Positions 57,901 to 64,000 of a DNA stretch of 64,000 bases are shown here, one piece after another. Under the pieces are notes generated by a model, which was given only the letters and a program-made list of their open reading frames with translations, searched no databases and was not told where the DNA came from. The stretch lies in contig CM055097.1 in the NCBI GenBank assembly GCA_029204225.1, forward strand, positions 44,542,942-44,606,941, read 5' to 3'. Both the position numbers and the translations under genes were made by a program. Each line of letters opens with the position of its first letter. Position 1 is the stretch's first letter. Source of the stretch: Diphasiastrum complanatum (taxonomy: Eukaryota; Streptophyta; Lycopodiopsida; Lycopodiales; Lycopodiaceae).

Positions 57901-60448
57901 GGTCATCTCACAAAGACCAGTAATCCCTGTTGCAGCGCGATTCCTGAATCGCGATTCAGAATCGAGATTCCGATTCGTGATTCGGGATTTTCCCATAATC
58001 GTGTAGAATCGATTTTTTTTTTTTTTTTTGAAATTTTTTTAGGCAATATGGGTATCAGATGAAAGCTCTGATCGAGGGGATTATGATTGTGTAGTTTGCC
58101 GACTGTTTCGGGTGCAAAACACCAAAAAGTGTGTTTTCACTCGGGAGTTGGAAGGCCAAATCATGAAGAGGCCTTACTGTCGGGGCCGGGGTCTACCGGC
58201 AGCCCCCGGATCCCGAACCCCCCGTTTCTCGGGGGGCTACCGCCCCCCGAACCCCCCGTTTCCCGCGGGGCTACTGTCCCCCAAACCCCCTAGAGCTTCT
58301 TGCTATATAGACACTGTAGATAAAAATGCCACCGCCCCCCTGTAGATAAAAATGGGGTCCAAATGTGCGCCGAGAAGGGCCCAATATTTATGCCCCCAAC
58401 TGTATGTACATTGCACTCACATCTCCAGTGAACCAATTAAAAAATTGATCATCATCCATTCAGTTGATAGTCCAAACTGTAGCATTAACATTTACTGAAA
58501 ACCAGAGCAAATGACAACCAGATAGCTACTGAAAATAAGATCTGTTTGTGCCTCATCTACTGCACTTCTGAGAGGCAAAACGCTGGTTTGACCATTGATC
58601 CCCTAAAACAATTTCAGCAATAAGCTATTTTTCCATTTTTTTTTTTTTTTTTTTTTTTTTGCGATTCTGGGTCGCGAATCGCGATTCGCAAAATCGCGAC
58701 CCGCGAATCGCAGACCCAGCGAATCGAGATTCGCTGCAACTATGATTTGAGTTACACACTACCCAAACCACCTAGCAAGAACATATGTGAAGACCACATG
58801 GTAAGCGAACAAAGGTCATTAGAAAGCTTTGAATTGCTTCTAACACTAACCATCACATGTTGAAAGATAATCTAGCAAGGCTAGATATAGTCCCTAAATA
58901 ATTTATTGGCATCATGCAAACTGTATCTTGTGATGATTCAACTTGAATTTGAAAAGCGATGGGGGTCACAAGTACTTGGTCGTGATATTTCAAAAATTAC
59001 TTGGATATGCAAACTGGTTTTCCAACAATACTTTTTTCAAGTAGTGTGTATGATGTATGGTCTAATTTTGTGCTTTTTGTGGCAACTTGATGCACATATA
59101 TGAAGTGTAAGATGCAATCAAAGAGCAGATGGGAATATTCTCCCATTCAAAGTAGGGTTTGGAGTATAATCATCTTGATAGAACAACAGTATAACACGCC
59201 CTTACATATGTTTTTCCACTCCAGAAATGTTGATAATTTCTCATTGAGATAAATCATGACGATGAAGAGTAAACATTCACAATATGTGGAGTATTTCACT
59301 TTGCAAATTCCTTGCAGCAACCTGGCCTTTGAATTGAACTTTTTAGTGGCAACAACTATAGCACTTAAGGGATGCACCTTGTGCTAAATTTAGGCTTCTC
59401 ATGTCTCAGAACAACAATGTATCCTTCATATTCTCGCATAAACCAATGAAAGGAAATTTATGAAAGGAATTTGGATCCATTTGAAAAATTCAATCTCTTG
59501 GAAATACTTCAAGTACTCAAAGTCTTAAGGAACTTAAGATTTTTGCAATGTTCTGCCTTGCAAAAAAGTTTGAGATGCTCAACCAAGTACATGTTGTTGG
59601 CTGCACTGCTTGCTTTGTTCCGAGCTTCTTAACCATTATTTTTCACTCTGGTGTTCCTACAACAAATCAACCAATCAACTATGTCATGCTTCAAACAAAC
59701 ACTTTGACAGGAATGCTAGTTAAGTCTACTTTCCATTCAGTCCTCTGACGCTTGTGTTGTTTACTACATTCTTTAATAGCAGGTTCAGGCAGTTTATCCT
59801 TTTGCAGATCCGTATTTTGGCGATATTATGGCAGCATATGGTTCTCAAACCATTGTAAGTTTCTATCTCTGTTAAGTGGTTACAGTCCGTATGCAAATTT
59901 TTTCTTCCTGTGATTTGAATTTAAGAATGTGCACATATGAAGGAGCAGCAGAACTTGGCTGCAATTCTATATTTTGAACAGGTTAATTTAAGATTGAAAT
60001 AATCTATGCTGTGATGCCATTTCTTCCAGGCTAGGATATTTTGAATTACTTAGAGAGTTACACAAATTAGATACTCTTTTACTTGACTCTGCTTAAAAAA
60101 CTTAAATGACTTGAGCTTGCTTTTACCTTTGCTAAGTTTTGAGAGGAAAATGATGAATGCATCAAAAACCATTTTTGCTTGTGAGGCTTTCCTCAGACTT
60201 CAGGCATTTGGAATAATCGGATTTGAAAGCTCATGTGCAGTAAACTTACAGTAAATTATGGAGGACTGATTGAACCTCAGGTTAACCCACACACGCTTGG
60301 AATCCAGCAAGCTCGTGTGCCTTTGCCATCTGAAATGATGGAAGACGAGCCTGTATACGTAAATGCAAAACAGTACCATGGTATTCTCCGACGAAGGCAA
60401 ATACGAGCCAAAGCAGAAACTGAGAAAAGGCTGCTAAAGAGCAGGAAG
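48473..60448 (+). CDS. NF-YA: NF-YA family CCAAT-binding subunit (partial, four exons)
   Basis: Spliced exons 48473-48704, 49659-49819, 59783-59854 and 60281-60448 give about 210 residues in one frame. The last exon holds the NF-YA core: [20 protein letters not shown] at about residues 175-194, followed by a basic helix ending KSRK. In NF-YA this helix contacts the NF-YB/NF-YC histone-fold dimer. The next part, which reads CCAAT, is not found before 64000, so the 3' end is taken to lie outside the window. Exon 4 has [12 protein letters not shown] and exon 5 QQARVPLP, both typical of plant NF-YA. The protein acts in the nucleus. The 9963-bp third coding intron is unusually long and full of transposon debris. 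Confidence 0.9.
48839..48906. repeat. (TG)n(AG)n microsatellite in NF-YA intron
   Basis: TG run, then gtgagtgagtgag, then AG run. It lies about 130 bp downstream of the exon 1 donor. Confidence 0.95.
49659..49819 (+). CDS. NF-YA: NF-YA coding exon 2
   Basis: The acceptor region reads ggcagcag, so splicing could use the AG at 49658 or at 49661. Both keep the frame and differ by one Ala. Encodes about 53 residues, including [19 protein letters not shown] and LELGHMM, and ends on a full codon before the donor gtaagc at 49820. The acidic/hydrophobic and Gln/Pro content fits the transactivation region of NF-YA. Confidence 0.75.
51752..51833. repeat. Palindromic-word array next to an A run (hAT-like end)
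   Basis: AGCTGATTTGAATC (51752-51765) pairs with GATTCGAATCAGCT (51790-51803). Between and after them, words such as GGTTCGAAC, CCGGTT and TTCAAACCGG recur in both orientations, then an A run follows. Many plant hAT elements have such subterminal words. No matching opposite end was found. Confidence 0.55.
52162..52231. repeat. Five TTC-NN-GAA palindromes at 15-bp spacing
   Basis: Decamers attctggaac, attccagaac, attccggaac, gttccagaac and attctggaac start at 52162, 52177, 52192, 52207 and 52222. Spacers alternate acaac and gct(g/a)c, giving a 30-bp higher-order unit. Each decamer fits the heat-shock element core TTCnnGAA, with all cores in 5-bp phase. It lies 500 bp upstream of a hAT exon, so transposon subterminal repeats are the other explanation. 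Confidence 0.85.
52745..53142 (+). pseudogene. hAT transposase C-terminal (dimerisation) exon remnant
   Basis: After an acceptor atgcag (ending 52744) the frame reads [27 protein letters not shown], which is the hallmark of the C-terminal dimerisation region of hAT-superfamily transposases. A stop TAG is at 52925; alternatively a donor GTAGGT at 52924 could join an exon at 53034-53142 (acceptor ttgtgcag), giving a short tail with an AWLQRQ segment. GC content is clearly higher than the surroundings. The catalytic part is not in the window. It lies in an intron of NF-YA on the same strand. Confidence 0.7.
53286..53545. repeat. Nested minisatellite, units of about 29 and 57 bp
   Basis: The phrase ggtgagcgttc(a/g)cctctccc followed by aaatcc recurs four times between 53352 and 53520. 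A longer unit, ggtgagcattgattt followed by a ccagagacttttggtcctgag-like part and agcttgtcactcttct, occurs twice or more from 53286. Both unit types interleave. Frames across it are repeat artefacts. Confidence 0.85.
53885..54012. repeat. GGACGCGTCC word array beside T/A runs
   Basis: After a T run and an A run (53898-53930), the words cGGACGCGTCCg, ggacgcggacgc, cacgtccgcatccgg, gacgcgcgtccgcgtcc and accgtccg follow one another to about 54010. Like the arrays at 51752 and 57929, this resembles a transposon subterminal region in which one GC-rich word is repeated in both orientations. Confidence 0.6.
54121..54618. repeat. Tandem duplication of about 242 bp
   Basis: Two copies, about 54121-54365 and 54368-54618, nearly identical over phrases such as gacaggatgctgctaagttg and ccatggtttgccatgtgtcg. 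Only small indels separate them (ttgtatgctcact versus ctcatt; cctatc versus cgtatc). Diverged relatives lie at about 54775-54890 and 61440-61640, all within NF-YA introns. Confidence 0.9.
54619..55916. other. Intronic interval with one diverged repeat copy
   Basis: 54775-54890 is a third, diverged copy of the 242-bp repeat (gtcgacaatagg, ttaaggggtgtttgagg). At 55100-55116 the minus strand reads TTGGTATCA after GGGGTTACA, reminiscent of an LTR end plus primer-binding site, but nothing else confirms an element. No gene. Confidence 0.4.
55917..57290 (+). mobile_element. Decayed Ty3-like LTR and gag piece
   Basis: A purine-rich tract (tgagggaggaga, 55919-55930) is followed by TGTTACACC at 55932, the usual end-of-pol/LTR-start arrangement of plant Ty3 chromoviruses. 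About 770 bp later an open + frame (56697-56978) carries a coiled-coil-like stretch ([20 protein letters not shown]) as in Ty3 Gag N-termini. Further on a weak [10 protein letters not shown] near 57005 could be a degraded zinc knuckle. The other LTR and pol are not present. Limits are approximate. Confidence 0.4.
57929..58740. mobile_element. 812-bp inverted-repeat element with GAATCGCGATTC words
   Basis: Perfect 9-bp termini GTTGCAGCG (57929-57937) and CGCTGCAAC (58732-58740). Inside each end lies an array of GAATCGCGATTC-like words, on the left to about 58013 and on the right from about 58663, each bordered by a T run (58013-58030; 58638-58660). The middle is non-coding and includes a GC-rich repeat. 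No matching 8-bp flanking duplication was seen (taatccct versus tatgattt). This is the architecture of a non-autonomous hAT-like DNA transposon. Confidence 0.7.
58177..58290. repeat. GC-rich tandem repeat of about 37 bp within the element
   Basis: cccgaaccccccgtttctcg followed by gggggctaccgcc is repeated as cccgaaccccccgtttcccg, cggggctactgtcc and a partial third unit cccaaaccccc. It stands out against the AT-rich intron. No function assigned. Confidence 0.75.
59783..59854 (+). CDS. NF-YA: NF-YA coding exon 3
   Basis: 24 codons in phase 0 between acceptor atagcag and donor gtaagt. It encodes [20 protein letters not shown] plus four residues. The DPYFG..MAAYG motif is a plant NF-YA signature just upstream of the conserved core. 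Confidence 0.93.
60281..60448 (+). CDS. NF-YA: NF-YA coding exon 4 (NF-YB/C-binding helix)
   Basis: 56 codons, phase 0, after acceptor acctcag and before donor gtaaga. It encodes QQARVPLP, then [20 protein letters not shown] and a basic helix ending LLKSRK. All residues expected in the A1 helix of the NF-YA core are present. An open frame extends upstream of the acceptor, but the join at 60281 aligns best with the family. The exon stops exactly at the A1/A2 linker, a usual position for the last NF-YA intron. Confidence 0.95.
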
Positions 60449-62164
60449 GTAAGATTATCTGAAACATCATCTTTTGTTTGTTTCACATGTCACTACAAAT
60501 CAGATTAGAACTGCAGTTGACTATATAGGTAATATTATTTGCTCTACTTGATTGTTTCTAGTTTGATGATGGTGAATTTTTCTACCACTAGTTTAAGTAA
60601 ATCTGCTCCACATTTCTTTTCTTTAGATTTTATATTGGATTTACAGTAAGCTTGATGCAGTTTTTTTTATGTAAGGTACCATTGGAATGGTGTGCTTCAA
60701 GTTGAAGCATCATAGAAGAATGTTGTTGAGCTGAAAGTTATTATGCATCATGAAATATGTCGTTTATCGAAACTGTCCATGAATCTTTTTGCATGTGATG
60801 ATTTACTGTACATTATTTTCCAAAGACCTTACATCCCAGTCTGTGACAGGCCTGGACAAGGGATGAAGTTGAAAGGTCTGGTCACATTGATTTCTAGCAA
60901 CAGTGCTTATCATGAAATTGAAATACATAGAGAACCAACCCACAATATTGAAATGTTAATCATGCCCTTCGATTATCGGGCTAACCTTGAAATGTTAGTC
61001 CATAATCAATGAATAGGCCAATTTCTATAAGTTCTTGCATTTTGTCCATTGCATACTTCTTAGCAGAAAAGTAACAAGACATAGATATGCTAGACATTTC
61101 CTTTCTAGTACTGTCATGTATATATATTTGCCATCTAGTCAATATTGTGTAAAAGACCTTGTTTGGCCCAAAAGGATCTCTTAACCTTGTGGGTCACTAT
61201 CGCTTGGACTTTGAATCCCTTTTACCTATTAGGCTTCTTCCTACTAGCATGAATATGGATGCTAAAAAGGCAATGCAAGCATAGGGTGAGTATTATGAGG
61301 GACTGTATATGGCTAAGTCACTGGCCTGTGGAGACAATTGTAAGTTGCAATGTAAATATCAGTTGTTGTGACTAATTCCGAGATGGCTAAGGGGACATTG
61401 GGCCTCATGAAAGTTTGCTGGACTGAACTCCTAAAAAGTAAGGAGGGTTGACCAGTCAACAAGACACGTGTCATATGCTCACGGGGACACTTGGTCCAGT
61501 GCATGAGTGACATTTTTCAGACAATCAATGGACTGGTCAACAAGATGTGTGTCATATGCTCATTGGGACATTTGGTCCAATGTATGAGTGATACTTGTCA
61601 GATAGTCTACCTACTAGCTTGCCTATGTGTCGCGGTACTCCCAAGAGCAAGTGCCAACTGTGCATGGATTGAGGGGATATAGTTTGAGCCTTGCCAAGCA
61701 TTCCCTATCTTATTCCTATGCAGCTATGGTTGAGAGGAGACTTGCAGCAGAGCTCTCAAATTTGCTTGTTGATATTGCTTGATTGTTACCCTGAAAAATT
61801 CTGTTTTAAGCTCGCTGGAGGCCTGCAGAAGTTTGCTAGTCTTGTTTGCTGTCTGGCACACTCTCTTCAGTTGGCTGCTGCCACCCCTTCCCTGATTTCA
61901 CTGTCCTACTGTGAATAGTTGGAGCCCTACAGCTGAGCGCTATCCTGCAACCAGTCGCTGCCATTGTTGGGATTTAGATTTTTGTTTTTTTTTGCAAAAG
62001 TTTGACACTTTTACAACCTGCCTTCTAATATAGCAATTTGCAGAGACTATCCTACATCAAGTGCAAACTTGCAGGAGGGTGATTTTGAAATTCTAGACCT
62101 GTTAAAGGATGATAGATTCTATTTTTTTGGTTTAGATTTGGCTATTTGTTGTTTTTCTTATAAT
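60449..62164 (+). other. Start of the last NF-YA intron
   Basis: Begins with donor gtaaga. I searched for the A2 segment of NF-YA (His-Arg-rich, ending in GGRFL) and did not find it. Around 61440-61640 lie two diverged copies of the phrase tcatatgctcacggggacac-like, related to the 242-bp repeat at 54121. The rest is AT-rich without features. Confidence 0.7.
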
Positions 62165-62735
62165 CAAGAATATGTTTCAACATGGAGAAGCTGGTCAAGA
62201 CTCACAGAGATTAGATGCAGTATGTTCCAAGTTGGATGCCATGGAGCTTTTACAACAAGTTCTACATCAATTGAACACTAATAAATCTCCACAGGAACCA
62301 GAATGGATCGGTGGTACACTATGGAAGCAGAGAGAACATTGTCGGGCCATGAAGCTTAGTTGGGGTTTCGAAAGAGGAAGCTACTTACTATCAAGGATCT
62401 AAAACCTCCAAAGTTCAGTGGAGCAGTGTCTATGAGGACCACAGATGCCGTTGAGAACTGGTTGCAAAAATGGGACAAAGCATTCTAGATGTGTGGCATA
62501 GACGATGAAACTGAGATGATCTCTAATTGCATATTCCTCGGGAAGTTCCTATGTTCTTACAAGTGTTTCACTTTGGGGAGGGACTTCGGGATAGTATTCG
62601 TCCTTTTGTTAGAAAGGAACGGTCTCATGATCTACGGGGAGCTGTACGGATGGCTTTGTATTATGAAGATGGAAAAAAAGGCCCAGATCTTGTTGTGCTA
62701 GTGGCTATTGGTAGCCAACAACCTTGGGGACAAAT
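62165..62735 (+). pseudogene. Ty3 gag fragment and end of pol
   Basis: Plus-strand pieces: a helical start (SKLDAMELLQQVLHQL), then LKPPKFSGA and DAVENWLQKWDKAF with a stop (TAG) followed by MCGIDDETEM, and a later piece EGLRDSIRPFVRKERSHDLRGAVRMALYYED. These follow the order of Ty3 Gag capsid. Near 62720 a purine-rich ccttggggacaaattcg resembles the polypurine tract at the end of plant Ty3 pol. Gag thus seems joined to the 3' end of pol by a large deletion. Confidence 0.7.
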
Positions 62736-62754
62736 TCGCCATGTCCATTCTTTT

Positions 62755-62905
62755 ATTCGTTATTATGCATAAGCAGGCCTAAGGGCCCTTTTTATTCATA
62801 TACTGGCCTTGGGCCCTATTTGGTCATATTTTTAGGACTTGGTCACATTGATTTGAAGTGGGGGTCCTCCTATTGGGAAGGCGCACTATTTTCCCTCCGA
62901 ATCCT
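62755..62905 (+). mobile_element. LTR-like segment related to window start
   Basis: Contains gcataagcaggcctaagggc, ctttttattcatatactgg and ggaaggcgcactatt, matching the minus strand of 200-400 in the same order. It follows the Ty3 pol end and purine tract, as a 3' LTR should. Similarity fades after about 62905, where the minisatellite begins. Confidence 0.5.
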
Positions 62906-62969
62906 ATTCCCTCCCTTTTTTGAATCCTCTCATCATCAATTTTCTCCGTCATTTTTTTTGCAGATTGGT

Positions 62970-63590
62970 GGTGGCTGTCCAGCGCCCTACTACCCATCAC
63001 TTTCATCGATTTTTTCGGCAAATTTTCATTGTTTTTGTAGATTTGGTAGCTGCTGTCCAGCGCCCTACTACCTCATCATTTCGATACTTTTCGTCACCAA
63101 TTTGCTATCCATTTTTTATATTGATTGGAGGCTGTCCAGCGCCCTACATCACCATTATTTTCAGCTATTTTACTCATCATTTTTCAGATTCTGTAGCTGC
63201 TGCCCAGCGCCCTACTACCGTCTCATTTTCAGCAGTTCTCTTCACTTGCTGTCCGTTTCAGCTATTGATTGGAGGTTGATCGGCGCCTTACTTCAGCACC
63301 TTTTCCAGCCTATTTTTTTTCAGCATATTGTGGATCTTGGTAGTTGTTGCCCAGCACCCTATTATCTCACCATTCTCGACGGATTTTTCCATCGACTTGC
63401 TGCTCATTTTGCTGATTATTTGTCAGTTGTCTAGCGCCCTCTTTCAACACTTTTTTTCAACTTATTTGGCGCGAGTTGAGGAGTCGGATTGGTGGCTGGT
63501 TGGCGCATCTATTCTGTCATATCTTCAGCTTTTACCTCTCTTTGTTGGCACTACTGATTGGACGACAGATCAGCGCCCACCCAGGTATTG
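62970..63590. repeat. Minisatellite of about nine diverged 68-80-bp units
   Basis: A motif close to gctgtccagcgccctacta recurs with its CCAGCG core near 62979, 63057, 63136, 63204, 63279, 63351, 63431, 63500 and 63571. Between cores the sequence is T-rich and variable. It separates LTR-like sequence from a Gag start, so it may be the 5' leader of a Ty3 element. A 236-codon open frame through it reflects composition, not a gene. Confidence 0.8.
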
Positions 63591-63920
63591 CTTGCACCCA
63601 TTTGCACTTCCTTTTTTGCACCTACTTGCTGTCTTTTTGCTCACATACTGCTCTTTTCCAGCCCCCTATTTTCCTCTCATATTTGTCATTTTGCTGCCTC
63701 ACACCCTCCTCCTTCCTTTTTCCATTTTGTTAGAGCCCTTCTACTTATTGGCCTTGCACATTTGCTGTCCATTATTCTACTTTCTCAGCCCCTTATTTTT
63801 TGATTATTATCCATCTTGATTGGCTGTTTTTGTGCCATTTTTGGTGATTTTGGAAGTTAGACTAAGTTGGGGTGACGACAAACGTCCTCTCCCTCAGGTT
63901 TTGTCTCTTCCTTAGTCCCT

Positions 63921-64000
63921 ATGGCAACTTCTTCATCAGAAGACCCACCGCAGAGCTCTTTAGATGATCGTTTTACACATATTGATGCCCACATGGATTA
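63921..64000 (+). CDS. Possible Ty3 gag start, cut by window end
   Basis: An ATG at 63921 opens a frame that is still open at 64000 (MATSSSEDPPQSSLDDRFTH). A Ser/Asp-rich start and a following helical stretch are common in plant Ty3 Gag. The position after LTR-like sequence and the minisatellite leader supports this. Only 26 codons are visible, so confidence is low. Confidence 0.35.
   Translation, partial: MATSSSEDPPQSSLDDRFTHIDAHMD

Larger units (their letters stand above)
49820..59782 (+). other. NF-YA intron of 9963 bp with transposon debris
   Basis: Bounded by donor gtaagc and acceptor tttaatagcag, phase 0. Contents are listed separately: palindromic-word arrays, a hAT transposase exon, minisatellites, a duplicated repeat, Ty3 debris and an inverted-repeat element. 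The unlisted parts (49820-51750, 54900-55915, 57290-57928 and 58741-59782) show no gene or recognisable repeat. Confidence 0.8.

Noticed and set aside
60743-61012. 89-codon ORF after NF-YA exon 4, considered as the missing DNA-binding exon
   Set aside because: It lacks the His/Arg-rich segment and GGRFL motif expected of the NF-YA A2 region, so it is intron sequence.
62724-63434. 236-codon + strand ORF, Phe/Ser/Cys-rich
   Set aside because: It runs through a T-rich minisatellite; the repeated CCAPYY-like phrase is the 68-80-bp unit translated, and overlapping frames are open too.

Overview
The window looks like nuclear DNA of a seed plant. It holds one recognisable host gene, on the + strand in the right-hand quarter: a CCAAT-box factor of the NF-YA (HAP2/CBF-B) family. 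Nearly everything else is decayed Ty1/copia and Ty3 LTR retrotransposons, hAT-like DNA transposon debris, microsatellites and minisatellites. A roughly 10 kb intron full of transposon debris, together with old nested LTR elements, would fit a gymnosperm or another large-genome lineage. That placement is inference; nothing here fixes the species.

Layout. 1-470: inverted fragment of a Ty3-type LTR. 471-6750: gene-free AT-rich DNA with two large dinucleotide microsatellites. 6757-9125: minus-strand copia remains (gag piece, LTR, RNase H, integrase, protease) ending against an ORF with a zinc-finger-like motif that looks foreign. 10042-10909: copia RT/RNase H fragment (+). 11361-14988: copia element E1 (-) with a 5' LTR and primer-binding site, sitting in the gag of copia element E2 (+, 14989 to about 18606). 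18607-23411: copia element E3 (-), with two 274-bp LTRs, inside the 3' LTR of E2. 25125-28030: two copia fragments (+). 29330-31110: copia fragment (-) with an unrelated insert. 32149-32957: remnant of an unrecognised spliced gene. 33780-38813: copia element (+) broken by a 1.24-kb insert and by a Ty3 gag fragment. 39180-41700: gene-poor DNA with a possible YIDD reverse-transcriptase scrap and a hairpin. 41884-45919: Ty3 element (-) carrying a copia-type solo LTR with a perfect 5-bp target duplication.

Host gene. A TATA box at 47136 and a pyrimidine patch precede a 5' leader that probably has introns and short upstream ORFs. Coding exons are at 48473-48704, 49659-49819, 59783-59854 and 60281-60448. 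They encode the N-terminal region and the NF-YB/NF-YC-binding half of the NF-YA core. The exon for the DNA-contacting half was not found before 64000, so the gene probably continues beyond the window. The 9963-bp third coding intron holds a hAT transposase C-terminal exon, several arrays of short palindromic words, a 242-bp tandem duplication, Ty3 debris and an 812-bp element with terminal inverted repeats.

No genes here form an operon or a pathway. The relations are those of nested insertions. A recurring pattern is that four separate LTR elements have lost the reverse-transcriptase catalytic core while keeping other domains. I saw no CRISPR array, rRNA or tRNA gene. Splice sites, homologies and insertion orders were read by eye and not aligned by software.
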